DNA of 64,000 bases. Source: Odontocerum albicorne (lineage: Eukaryota > Arthropoda > Insecta > Trichoptera > Odontoceridae). Shown piece by piece: positions 20,534 to 30,306 of the stretch. The notes under the pieces were generated by a model that was given only the letters and a program-made list of their open reading frames with translations, had not been told where the DNA came from and did no database searches. The stretch spans positions 15,752,549 to 15,816,548 of the forward strand of contig OX463854.1 of assembly GCA_949825065.1 (NCBI GenBank), read 5' to 3'. Both the position numbers and the translations under genes were made by a program. Every line of letters begins with the position of its first letter. Position 1 is the first letter of the stretch.

Positions 20534-22200
20534 CTTCACATGTATACATGGGAGAGGAGGAACGAAAAATCAGTGATATATGTTGTGTGAATGCAGACCT
20601 CAAGGAAAAAATAAGAGACACGCGTCATTTCAGAGGTGTCAATCTAAAAAAACTTACGATATTTTTGTAACCAATATAGACGTTTTTCAGGAATTGCGCT
20701 CTAAAACTAAGAAACTTGGTCTTGGTGAAAGAGAGGTGTGTGAAAAGCTGCAAGGTATTGAAGAAGCGGAAGAATACTATAAAAAGTTGGAAGCAAGAAT
20801 TAATGATTAGTGTGAAAGTTTAAATATAGAATATTAATATAATATTATGTTGCTAAAAAAGTATACGAAGATGTAAGAGAGAGTGCCAAGGAAAAAAAAT
20901 CGAGAACGGAGAGAATTTGTAGAAGGAAGATTGAAAAATATTTTGAGTATTAAAAATAAACTGACAAAGTGCAAAAAGTTTATGAGAAATACGTAATAAA
21001 TGGTTCGTTGAAAAATCAAGAAATAATAGAAGACTGTGAAAGAAAGGTTAGTGCTAATGTAAGACAAAATATTAAAATCTTCTGGAAGAAAATAAACATA
21101 GCTCGTGGAAATTCGAATGCGGGGCGAATGAGGGGAGTGAATTACTCGTACATTTCTGACTGGAAGAAGGCAACCGCTCTTGAATGGAGCGCAATATGTT
21201 AGCTACAGAGCCATCAGTTAATTAAATTTAATACGTAAATATTTTGATTAAGAGTGACAATGAATAACTGAAGTATGGGATGCACAATGTCGTCTCCTTG
21301 TTTTTTAATTTACACTATTTTATACGTGGTGGAAGAGGTGTAAGAATGAAGGAAATAAATTAATACGAACTTATTTATGATAATGTTATGGTTATTTATG
21401 GTTGCTAAAAAATGAAGTCGATTTAAGAGATATGATACGTGAGCTGTTTGAGAGACGCCTAGAAAAATGTTTGAAAATGATTGTAGTGAAATAAAAGGTT
21501 ATGCTTATAGAAAGATATGTTGTAAAAAGTGTGTGCGGTGTATGAGTCTACTCAGAGAAGCTGGAGTTGGTTGACGAGTTCTATTATCTGGGGAGTATGT
21601 TTCGTGTGATGGGTAAGTTGAAAGGTACATTAAAAAAAAGAGTATTGACGGAAACAATTTAAAGGGAGCACTCAATGTAATATGCAATAACCGCGCTATA
21701 TCAAAATTAGCAAAAAATACGATACATAATAGTGTGTTGGTGCCCACATTGACATATAGAAATGAAACTTAGATTTGACAGAATAAAGTTGAAACTAAGA
21801 TTATTGTGTAAACTAAGAGTATGTGTGAAAGAAGGTGGAGTGAAAATATCAGAAATTAATGCATACATACATTAATATTTTAAATTAGGGGAAGAAAGGA
21901 GTTTTTAGATGATTTGAACACGTGGAGAGAATGAATAACGAATGAATGACTCAGGCAGTATAAAAGTTAGAAGTGCAAGTGGAAGAGGTGCTGTGGAAGA
22001 GGTAAACCAAGATAAACTAGATCAAGTGGATCAGGTTTCGAAAGAGTTTAAAGTAAGAAGTGTGAATAATGGAAGATTGTGCATGGCGAGATTTATGAAT
22101 GTGGAGGGGAAATTTGTGTTACTGGAAACTTTAGAAATATGCTTTCTCAGTCTACCCTGCAAGGGATGCGGCGTGATGATATGTATGTGTGTATATTGTA
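20534..22200 (+). mobile_element. longest RTE-like LINE copy, degenerate
   Basis: Positions 20969-21120 encode VYEKYVINGSLKN..., then NIKIFWKKINIARG. This is the 'NKKxFWKxVNxxRG' linker between endonuclease and RT. Positions 21540-21780 encode, across frames, EFYYLGSMFRVMGK, then KRVLTETI, then NSVLVPTLTYRNET. These are the 'EFxYLGSxFxxDGK' and 'VPTLxYGxETW' motifs downstream of the RT palm. From about 21780 to 22190 the C-terminal tail and 3' block (CTACCCTGCAAGGGATGCGG, CGTGATGATATGTATGTG) follow. Most of the RT palm is deleted near 21200-21330. Listed open frames of 76-129 codons are pieces of it. Confidence 0.75.
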
Positions 22201-22444
22201 TCTATCTTTATTCATTTTACAATTATAAATTTATTATGCAAAACGAGAAAAATAAGACGTTGGTTATAATTTATAACGCTCGTTCTATCGAACAAACTAT
22301 AGTTCTTTCAATCTGTTTGGAAGTTAAATGACTTTCGGGAATAATTATGTTAATTGTGACACATTCTCATCGTTAAAAGCCTTGTTTTAAAACATTGATA
22401 ATAATTTATTTTTAACAAACACTGTTTATTCCACTTTTTTTTAT

Positions 22445-22489
22445 GACGGTATAACCCTACCGGTTTCAAGGCTTTCACCTCATCTTCAG
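22445..22489 (-). ncRNA. hammerhead-ribozyme-like motif in PLE left arm
   Basis: The same 45-nt sequence as at 19584, 19650 and 23188, with no difference seen. The stem I weakness noted there applies here. Confidence 0.4.
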
Positions 22490-22555
22490 GGGAGCGCAAA
22501 CAAGACTAAATGCTGTTCGAACTGGCACCGATATAGACACTTCAACGGTTGGAGG

Positions 22556-22594
<39 letters not shown>

Positions 22595-22753
22595 GAGGGG
22601 AAGGCTAGGTATAATTTCGGCCAAGAGCGGGGAGATTTTGGGGAAATAACTATTCAACAGATGCTCCGATCGGTATACTGACTTAGAAATTTCTAGGGCC
22701 TCTAATCTGTCCAATTTATTTCCGTTGCCGCTAATATGTAAGAATTTGGCCAC
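22475..22753 (-). pseudogene. C-terminal remnant of PLE GIY-YIG endonuclease
   Basis: The minus frame reads AKFLHISGNGNKLDRLEALE then ISKS and matches the second half of the right-arm protein, including the catalytic-type Glu context LEALEI. The GVY...YIG half is missing. The C run is 37 nt here (G on the plus strand, 22557-22593) against 15 nt in the right arm. The frame after it therefore differs (TVEVSISVPVRT... instead of RLQPLKCLYQ...). The frame ends at a TGA inside the hammerhead-like motif. Confidence 0.7.
22557..22593. repeat. 37-nt poly-G run
   Basis: Uninterrupted G run on the plus strand inside the PLE left arm. The matching position of the right arm has 15 C (23106-23120). Length is likely unstable in replication or in sequencing. 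Confidence 0.95.
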
Positions 22754-22777
22754 TGTATATACACACCACTGTACAGT

Positions 22778-23191
22778 GGTGTGTATAAACTTTTATGTGC
22801 TGACTGTGATAATTTCTATATAGGAAAGACAGGAAGATCTTTTGAAAAGAGATTTCGTGAACACCAATCTGCCTTAACAAATCCTCTAATTTATTCTGAA
22901 ATGGCTAATCATTGTCACCGTGAGAATCATACTTTTTCTATCGATGATGCCAAATTCTTACATATTAGCGGCAACGGAAATAAATTGGACAGATTAGAGG
23001 CCCTAGAAATTTCTAAGTCAGTATACCGATCGGAGCATCTGTTGAATAGTTATTTCCCCAAAATCTCCCCGCTCTTGGCCGAAATTATACCTAGCCTTCC
23101 CCTCACCCCCCCCCCCCCCCGCCTCCAACCGTTGAAGTGTCTATATCAGTGCCAGTTCGAACAGCATTTAGTCTTGTTTGCGCTCCCCTGA
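22778..23191 (+). CDS. GIY-YIG endonuclease domain of a Penelope-like element (5'-truncated)
   Basis: The open frame continues from the palindrome centre; GVYKL starts at 22778 (GTG at 22781). Residues, numbered from that Val: Y2 and Y13-I14-G15 make the GIY-YIG pair. C6 and C9 with later H44/H50 fit the CCHH zinc arrangement of PLE endonucleases. R24 in FEKRFREH and E73 in LDRLEALEI fit the catalytic Arg and Glu. A proline tract at about 109-114 comes from the C run. The enzyme nicks target DNA to prime reverse transcription. There is no RT upstream and no start of its own, so it is a truncated PLE 3' end. It stops at TGA 23189-23191 within the hammerhead-like core. Confidence 0.82.
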   Translation, partial: GVYKLLCADCDNFYIGKTGRSFEKRFREHQSALTNPLIYSEMANHCHRENHTFSIDDAKFLHISGNGNKLDRLEALEISKSVYRSEHLLNSYFPKISPLLAEIIPSLPLTPPPPRLQPLKCLYQCQFEQHLVLFALP

Positions 23192-23232
23192 AGATGAGGT
23201 GAAAGCCTTGAAACCGGTAGGGTTATACCGTC
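23188..23232 (+). ncRNA. hammerhead-ribozyme-like motif overlapping the endonuclease stop
   Basis: CTGAAGA 23188-23194, unpaired T 23195, GAGG 23196-23199 with CCTT 23206-23209, GAAA 23210-23213, C 23214, CGGTA 23215-23219 with TACCG 23226-23230, TC 23231-23232. PLEs are known to carry hammerhead ribozymes. Fit to the consensus is good in the boxes, imperfect at stem II closure, and weak for stem I. Confidence 0.42.
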
Positions 23233-23330
23233 ATAAAAAAAGTGGAATAAACAGTGTTTGTTAAAAATAAATTACAATGTCTTTAAACCTCCACAACGTT
23301 AATGCCTTAACTATAAACAACATTGATAAT

Positions 23331-23989
23331 GACTTGAATATATCATAATTCCATGGTGTAATATAATTCCATTCAATTGAGGTTAACATTTCTGTCACTG
23401 GCCGAAATCAACCTTTATTTTTCTTAAAATCGAATTATCTTTTCATTTTATAGTTTTGATGGTTTACAAAGTTTTATTAAATTTGTTAACATTATTTCTG
23501 GAAATTCTCTTAATTTCCTGTTTATGTTTACGTTGTTCATTCTTAATATTGAAAATCACCATTTCGAAAAAGAATCTGTTTCTTTTAGTAATGCTTTATT
23601 CTGCATTGTCATATTAAATCGAATGTTGAAGAAAATAAAAGTGCAGGTGCATTTTTTATCAGACATACGAGTATGTACAACTTATTGCTGCATAAAAAAA
23701 ATAACATTGATTTTGAATCCCATGCAATATCGACACGGTTTAAATTGTTGTTTGTTTTTAATCGAATTTTAAATCGCATGTCGAGTTTCCATTTTTGTTT
23801 TACATTTCACATTTGAAAATAATTTATGGAAATTGAATTTTTCTATGAAATATCTATTTGCATCGAAAATATTAACGACTGCACGAGTATGATATAAATA
23901 TAGTTTGTGGATATACAATTTTATGTGAATTTTCTGGTCAAATACAGTTACCATGGAGTCTGTATAAACAAATGTTTTTGGCTAGAATA
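23331..23989. other. AT-rich, nothing recognised
   Basis: Open frames of 61-82 codons only, without motifs. Confidence 0.5.
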
Positions 23990-24180
23990 TATCTAAAGCA
24001 ATTGATAAAGAAAATACGAAGGAGCTGGAGAAAGCAGGTGGAGAATGTTGGCAACTAGAATTAAATAATACAGCTGGAATGAGCACATATCCAAAAAGAG
24101 GATCTGTAGAGCTGAGTGGGGTAGTACTTATTCCAGTTAATGGGCTGTAGATCCTCACAGGACGATAAAAAGAAAAAAAA
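23990..24180 (+). mobile_element. second LINE type, C-terminal fragment
   Basis: Across frames it reads WNEHISKKRICRAEWGS and similar text, matching the WNEHVSRM block of the better copy at 51478-51840. Short and broken. Confidence 0.45.
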
Positions 24181-24264
24181 GATAAATGGTTAATCAGAGT
24201 GCAGAGTTGATTCTGGATCATTAAGATTCAAACAATGGTATATACGAGTAGGTACTACTAAATA

Positions 24265-24630
24265 AGCTCCATCCTCGGTATGCTTTAAGAAGCGATTGAA
24301 AAAAACTCTTAATTTCTAGTCAGTAATATAACGTGTTTCATTCCTGATTTTTTTCCTTTCCTCTCCACCGACCATTCCTTTTCCTTTGATTGGTGATATA
24401 TCACTTTATATGAAAAGGAATGTTCGGGTGATTGTCCATCTTTGTGGGGTTTGTTGGCATATGCTCACATATGTGTTCATAGATTTCGTGGGGATGGATA
24501 GTCATTTGAATGTTTTTTTGCGACAAACTTGCTTCTATTACTTTTTACTAGTTGGTTGGAAGAGACTGCCGCCTGGCAATAAGACCGCCAGATTGTATTT
24601 GCAATAAAAGTATTAAATAAATAAATAAGT
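24265..24630 (+). mobile_element. SINE family D, near full length
   Basis: 5' block GCTCCATCCTCGGTATGCTT, then AATTTCTAGTCAGTAATATA, then GGGGATGGATAGTCATTTGA, then tail GGTTGGAAGAGACTGCCGCC followed by AATAAGACCGCCAGATTG and an AATA repeat. No tRNA-like head is visible. The 3' tail is shared with SINE A. Confidence 0.8.
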
Positions 24631-24704
24631 GAAATCGTCTGGTCATTTTTTTCACATATTAAACAAGGTTTTCGACCTTCCTCACTAAAAAGTAAGTATT
24701 TGTT

Positions 24705-25115
24705 TACACACATACACGTACATACCATCACGCCGTCGGCCTGCCGGGATAAGTAGAGAGTAGGGAAACCCAGACTTTTCATCGCGACACACATCTTTTG
24801 CCTCTTCTTTATTCACATACTTTCTCATACAACTTTACGATTTCTTAGGCTTTTTACATTTCCTTCTTTCAAAATATCATACACTTGATCCAACCATATT
24901 TTGGTCTTTCTCTACCACGCCTTCAACTCACATTTGCACTTAATATTTTATTTTGTTTGTCTTTCTTCATTCATTCGTTCCACATGTCCAAACCATATCA
25001 GAGTGCTCTCTTTCATCTAACTTAACGCATCAGGCTCACGTTTATCCCTAATAAATTCATTCCGTTTACTGTCATACATTATCATCCCACGTATTCTTCA
25101 AAGTGCATGCATTTC
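24705..25115 (-). mobile_element. RTE-like LINE 3' fragment, reversed
   Basis: The 3' block ACATACCATCACGCCGTCGG opens it. Then follow the complement of the protein tail (TTCATCGCGACACACATCTT; ATACACTTGATCCAACCATA) and of the RWFGHVERM region (TTCGTTCCACATGTCCAAAC). It extends further 5' than the copy at 2716, to the IRNE-type region near 25060. Confidence 0.75.
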
Positions 25116-25879
25116 TACAGAATTAACTCGGATTGTTTAAGTCTCTTAAGAATATTTTTACATTGATTTATCAGCTAGAATTCATACAGGTATTACTGAT
25201 ATCTGATGTTGGAATTGTTTCGGAATCGAAAAATATATATCGTGTGACCGATACCATGCTGTGTACGAGTATAACGTATCGATAAGTCGAGTTATAGAAG
25301 TGAATACTTATTTAATTAATACCAAACAATACGGTTATATTTGCTAAAAAAACCATCGATTTCCCATTTTTCAGCCATACAGCCGGATGTACAGTTGTCT
25401 GTTTTCGATTACTTCCACCCCTCAACCTCCCACAAACGCTCAGTTTCACCCCCTGTAGGTCCTACCACCGCCACTGCTACCCCCGCCCGCGCGACAGAGA
25501 TACGCCTGAGGCAATGCGCCGATTCGTTGATAATTAGAATTACAAGCGAGATATATGAGATCTGATCTTCATGAACGAGAGGTGAATCGAAAGCGAACCA
25601 AAATGAAATAAGTCTTGTCTTATGTTGCCTTTATTAAGGATCTTAGTATTAATTGTAAATGTGACATAAATTTTGATTTGAACCACAAAGTACAATCTCC
25701 GTGTTAAAGTCACTTATTATTATTTTCTCTGAATAATCGGCGTAAGCGTGTATGAGCAGCTTTCAAAATGTGTTTTTAAAAATCGTATCAATGTCAAGAA
25801 TATTTAATAATAAATTACTTAATAATTCTACTACTCACTAATCTTAATAATCCTAAATAATTCTACTACTCAATATAAG
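25116..25879. other. Unrecognised, with a small GC-rich patch
   Basis: Positions 25400-25530 are GC-richer (CACCGCCACTGCTACCCCCG). They fall in a 74-codon frame with Ser/Pro/Thr-rich text and no known domain. The rest is AT-rich. Confidence 0.35.
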
Positions 25880-26229
25880 ACTCGCTCCGTCCTTGGCATG
25901 CTTTAAGAAGCGACTGAAAAAACTCTTAATTTTTAGTCAGTAATATAACGTGTTTCATTCCATATTTTTATTTTCTTTTCGTTTTGATTGATGATATCTC
26001 ACTTTATATGAAAAATAATGTTCGGGTGATTGTCCGTCTTTGTGGGGTTCGTGGGCATGTGCTCACGTATATGTTTATGAATTTCGTGGGGATGGATAGT
26101 CATTTGAATGATTTATGGAACCACGTAACGTGCTTCATTTACTTTTATCTGGTTGGTTGGAAGAGATTGCCACCTGGCAATAAGCCCGCCAGATTGTATT
26201 TGCAATAAAAGTGTTAAATAAATAAAAAT
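25880..26229 (+). mobile_element. SINE family D, near full length
   Basis: Colinear with the copy at 24265 from GACTCGCTCCGTCCTTGGCA to GCCAGATTGTATTTGCAATA. It lacks part of the CCTTTCC-rich segment. Confidence 0.82.
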
Positions 26230-26284
26230 AATCCTCCCCTCGAGATAGAAAGTAAAAACACGGTCGCGGGGAATCATGTACCAT

Positions 26285-26482
26285 AATTTAATTAGTGGAA
26301 TAAAAAAAAAGTTTTTTTATTAAATATTATATTATATATGGAGCTCCACAAGGTTTAAGCCGAAACCTTGAATAAAATTAATATCTAGAATTTATTCTTA
26401 CATATGCATCATATTGATAATTTATTCTTACATATGCATCATATTGATAATTTATTCTTACATATGCATCATATTGATAATT
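26285..26482. repeat. second PLE-like tail type and a 30-bp triplication
   Basis: TAGTGGAATAAAA followed by ATTATATATGGAGCTCCACA (26285-26350) matches the order GTGGAATTAAACA ... ATTATGGAGTTCCACA at 54360-54420. It parallels GTGGAATAAACAG...CCTCCACAAC of the main PLE tail. From 26388 a 30-bp unit (AATTTATTCTTACATATGCA followed by TCATATTGAT) is repeated three times. Confidence 0.6.
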
Positions 26483-26764
26483 TAAAATATTCTGTAATTA
26501 TTCTTTAAACATACTCGTACAATTAATCATAAAAATAGTACAAAGCACCTTGACTATGGTGAGTCGCCTAAAAACAATAAATTTCATCCAAAACCATGAA
26601 ATATTTCTTTCACAGGATGACAAACAGCACGTTGAGCACGATTGTCAACCTGTGAATGAAAGACGTATAAGGTGTTTTACTTTTGCAAGCAGTACAGTTC
26701 CTATGTGCAAGGAGATCAAAGTTTCAAGTCGATCGACTGGTTTGATCTGCTGCAGCCTTCCGAT
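26483..26764. other. Nothing recognised
   Basis: An 85-codon frame (26550-26807) has no known motif. Its end runs into the LINE fragment. Confidence 0.4.
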
Positions 26765-27335
26765 TGATATTAAAAGCGCCTTTTTTATGTTGATCAATAG
26801 CACTTGAATCATTTACGACAATGCTATTATGTATGTTTTGGTGCCAACTTTGTTGTATGCGAGTGAAACGTGGACTAAGAAAAATATTAACGTGGAGCCG
26901 AATAAATGTTGTAGGACTGCGTGTTTTGAGACAAATACATGAAATGACAATGTATGACAGAATACGAAAGAAAGTGATTAGGGATGAATGTGAACTTAAG
27001 GGTGATGTGCTGACTAAGATGAATAAGAACACGCTGAGATGGTTTAGACATGTGGAACGAATGATTTAAGAAAAACTTACAAAACAGATATATAGTACAA
27101 ACGTAAGTAGAAGGTGAGGGAGAGGAAGACCAAATAAAGTGGAGTTGGAGCAAGTGAATAATGTTCTGAATGAAGATTCAGTAGAAAGTCAGAAATCGTA
27201 GAAGTTTTATCAGAAAGTATACGAATGTGGAAGAGGCTAAGGATGTGTGTTTCGATATAAGAAATTTTGGCGCTCTGTTATCTCTGCCTACCCCGACAAG
27301 AAGATAGCGTGATGATATGTATGTATGTTTTACGA
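26765..27335 (+). mobile_element. RTE-like LINE, C-terminal and 3' end
   Basis: Around 26840 one frame reads VPTLLYASETWTKKN. Another frame, 26905-27066, reads NVVGLRVLRQIHEMTMYDRI, then RKKVIRDE, then KNTLRWFRHVERM. These are the post-RT motifs of RTE-like elements, in order but with a frameshift. Positions 27110-27260 give the RGRGRP...VELEQV tail, and 27270-27335 the 3' block CTACCCCGACAAGAAGATAG then GTATGTATG. This is the cleanest copy of this region in the window. Confidence 0.8.
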
Positions 27336-27935
27336 GTTTACGAGCGACTGAAAAACATAAATTCAAATGTAATGCAATTTAAAAGTAAAACCGGTCTGGA
27401 AGTGTATCCACCAGAAATCGATTCGGGAGCGTTCGCTTGCTTAACTGTTTTCGTTTAGACCATGTCCGCCGAGAACAAAAATTAAACTTGTTTATAAAAT
27501 GCTTTGCTACTTTTCGAGCATTGAAAACGTAATTTCTTAGTTTTAAGTGCAATTGCGGTGCTACAAAACTCTACTAAAAATAGCGGCGTTATGTCTTCTA
27601 AAAATTCTCTCAGATCAATTAGTTTCAACTTCGTAATCTATTCTAGACACCGTCAGAGATGCCTAAATTATATATTTTGAAACAATACGCTACCTTCGAA
27701 AAATATATCAAGAGAAAACAAAATGATGTACCTAAAGCTTAATACGGGCGGATAAACACGCGTATTAAATATACATCTACGTATTAAATTTGTAAAACAC
27801 GTCGGGATGAGTCGAACTGTGGGTTTTCAATATAAAATTCAACCATGCGTTAATTTAGAGTTTGATTTTCTGATAACATGAATTTATTAATTAATGCTTC
27901 TTTAATAAAACAATCTACTGCGAGGAATCGTATGT
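27336..27935. other. AT-rich, nothing recognised
   Basis: No feature was seen. Confidence 0.5.
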
Positions 27936-28156
27936 ATGTACATTAGGGTGTCCCTTATTTGGTCAAAAAAAAAATGCGATTTTTTTGCTCTCACCCCCTA
28001 AATATTTTCCATTTGGTTTGATTTACTCAAAAACAAAATTTTATCACAATAGGATGACGTTAACCCGTGCCGACTTGAGCGCCAAATTTGAACGTTAGGA
28101 ATTATAGGTTTATTAGTTCTAAGTCAGTGTAAAAACTATTGATGAATGTATAATAT

Positions 28157-28625
28157 CTAACTTTCTTTTAATTCAATACATTTTGGCTCTTTAGAGTGCA
28201 CTATGGTTTTTATGTATTCTTGTGGATACTTTATTTTCAGTATTTCTTTCTTAAAATCTGGGTATGGTCTACGATGTTCTTGAACACAACGCAACACAAA
28301 TTTCTTTTGCTCCTCATCGACTGTCAATAGTCCATGAAAATCTTGCATTAATTTAACACGTCATTCAACAGTCATTAACAGCTTTTAACTCCTTAACTAT
28401 CATTTTAGCTTCTTAATATGAAGTGTTGCTCATCCATGTTGAAGGATTTTCTTGAATAAAACTAGTATCCATCTTCAGGCGAGAGAACAGATCTCTGCTC
28501 TTAGTTGACACGAAGTCGTCTATTGTTTTCTCGGAAATGAAGATAATTTTAGTTTTTTTTTGCAGTCTCCTCCCAAAAAAAAAAAGAGCTCTTTGAGTTC
28601 GCGGCAATCGCCTCTCAGTATTGGT
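28157..28625 (-). pseudogene. C-terminal remnants of the hAT-like transposase
   Basis: Past the stop at 28631 the minus strand carries FFFLGG-type text (near 28570). It then has EKTIDDFVSTKSRDLF and QENPSTW (28413-28607), and MQDFHGLLTVDEEQKKFVLR followed by CVQEHRRPYPDFKKE (28157-28348). These blocks follow the order of the C-terminus in related arthropod proteins as I know them. The segment expected between the LGG and EKTIDDF blocks, likely carrying the last catalytic acidic residue, is missing. Confidence 0.6.
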
Positions 28626-28630
28626 TTATT

Positions 28631-29500
28631 TTATTTACTTTCATAGAAGTCTAACACTTCCTTAATTTCCAACTCATTGAAAAATACTTCCACATTCTTT
28701 ATGCCACTTTGAAAATTATTTGCATTGACACTTTTCCAGCTCTCCCTTAAATGTTTAAAAAGAGGTATGTCAGGACTGCTTATTACATCATGTACTTTGC
28801 ATTCAAATACACATCGTAAAAAAAGTTCATATATATGATGACGGCACAGGAAAAACAACTCTCTGTCCAATATTTGTTCAAGTAAGACACATGCCCACTT
28901 AAAACAACCAATGTTTGAGGCATTTGTGTCGCTGCAGAGAATTTGTACATTGTCTTCTCTACCCCAATACGTTATTGCATCCCAAACAGCGTTCGCTTGC
29001 TCTTTACCAGAAGCATTCTGTAATTTTGGAACGCTGATGAGCTGCTCACTGTCCCCAAATGTATCAACGATTGGAAGTCTTTCTTCTTTTGGATCCCTGA
29101 CATTTAATGCGGGCAACAATTTATCATCCCAATGAAAAGTAAGAATTGCAGGGATATTATTCTTGAAAGCCGATTTAATTATTTCAGAACGTTCTCTTCC
29201 CTTCATCTGGCTGATTCGATGAATAGAAGATTTATTAATCAATAGCTCTTCGGTATTGTGGCCAAGTGTATCTGGTGTCGCCTGAAGGATGTATACAGAA
29301 TCTCTTACACTCAGCTGACGTCTATCCAAAGCAGCCACTAATTTTGTAGTAATAAAATCAGTGGTACCTCTCCTCGCTGCATTCTGCATTGATGTACTCT
29401 CAAGACTCACCAACATCGATTTCATCTGAACTTGGAAATGCCTTATCTGAATCTTCAGATGATGGAAAAGGAGGTACACTAGAAGATGTAGATACTGCAC
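28631..29500 (-). pseudogene. hAT-like transposase, catalytic core fragment (289 codons)
   Basis: Acidic residues in FHWDDKLLPAL and CSDTNASNIG are candidates for the first two catalytic Asp. LCRHHIYEL gives the C-x2-H motif shared by hAT and several other cut-and-paste families. The true frame probably starts around ESTSMQNAARRGTTDF. The first 35 or so residues (MQYLHLLVYLLF...) are an out-of-frame reading of the upstream exon-like part. It ends at DFYESK, short of the C-terminal helical insert. The encoded enzyme would excise and reinsert the element. This copy is not full length. Confidence 0.7.
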
Positions 29501-30059
29501 ATTGTTGTTTCTCGTGCCTTTTCTCTTTTTCTAATTTTCTTTGCCTCGCCCTTTTTTCTTTATCCGCGAGTTTTCGGCCTACTTCTGATAGGTAGCCTTT
29601 ACGTCCAGGCTCTCTCTGTTGAAGTAAAAACTTCCTTTCTTTTTCCAACTTTAATGTTTGTAGAGCATTGGCATGTGCAATATCAAATAAATTGTCCAAA
29701 CTATTTCTAAACTCCCCTTCACGGCGCTTAAAATTTTTTTTAGAATTTTTTGCATTTTTTTGCAATTTTCTCCACTCTGAATGCAAGTCAATAAGTTTTT
29801 GTGAACAATGGTGAACAGCTCTTGTCGTAATTTTCGCTTTCTCCCAAAATATCACGCACTCACGAACCACAAGATTAGCACTTACACTGAAACTTAATTT
29901 TACCTCCCGTATGTTATAAAATAAAACTTCCAGCACTTGTCTATTTGTTGGTAACTTGTGCCCTGTTATTTGGTGTTTTATATATCCTATTAAAAACACA
30001 CGTTCCCAGGCCTTGCGTAATTGATGTGACATAATGTTATGGTAGCAAGCCAAAAACAC
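29400..30059 (-). pseudogene. hAT-like transposase, N-terminal part (219 codons)
   Basis: Lys/Glu-rich, probably helical. It includes LPTNRQVLEVLFYNIREVKL, VIFWEKAKITTRAVHHCSQK, EFRNSLDNLFDIAHANALQ and a basic stretch (ADKEKRARQRKLEKEKRHEK). It ends in a Ser/Asp-rich linker (SSEDSDKAFPSSDEIDVGES) that continues in the next frame as ESTSMQNAARR. A one-base-class frameshift near 29400 therefore separates it from the core. No zinc-finger pattern was seen. The ATG at 30057-30059 begins MFLACYHN; MSHQLRKAW nine codons later is an alternative start. Confidence 0.65.
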
Positions 30060-30306
30060 ATGCTACACGCTTGATAACAGATAATGAACTGAATGCACTG
30101 CACGTGCCACGTACTAGAGACCTGACTTAGCGTGACAAGTTCGGCCATGTTCTTCGTGCGAGTTCGCGCTCAAGTCGGCACGGTTTATAATGCTTCGATC
30201 ACAACAAAATTTTTTGTAGACATGTTTTAGAGTCATTCAAACAAAATTGGAGGGTGAGCGTTCAAAAATTTTGAAGTCGGAAAATAAGGGACACCCTAAT
30301 GTACAT

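Larger units (their letters stand above)
22403..23318. mobile_element. palindromic Penelope-like element with GIY-YIG domain and 12-bp target duplication
   Basis: The left arm (22403-22757) is reversed and the right arm (22774-23318) forward. They meet at a perfect palindrome, 22758-22787 (TATACACACCACTG, TA, CAGTGGTGTGTATA). Both arms carry the end of the PLE endonuclease region, a proline/poly-C tract, the 45-nt hammerhead-like motif and the terminal tail. The left arm lacks about 160 bp that encode the front of the endonuclease domain in the right arm. AACATTGATAAT at 22391-22402 recurs at 23319-23330. Arms look almost identical, so the insertion is young. Confidence 0.88.
27936..30306 (-). 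mobile_element. hAT-like DNA transposon with intact ends and 8-bp target duplications
   Basis: The element spans 27944-30298 (2355 bp). TIRs are TAGGGTGTCCCTTATTT at 27944-27960 and its exact complement ending at 30298. ATGTACAT flanks it on both sides (27936-27943 and 30299-30306), an 8-bp duplication as made by hAT elements. Subterminal inverted words extend inward; CCGTGCCGACTTGAGCGC at 28065 is complementary to 30167-30184. The transposase is on the minus strand. It is broken by a frameshift near 29400 and by an internal deletion and stops after 28631. It cannot act on its own but may be mobilised by a complete relative. Confidence 0.85.

Noticed and set aside
28911..29595. Plus-strand frames of 74 and 68 codons within the hAT-like element
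   Set aside because: Antisense shadows of the minus-strand transposase.
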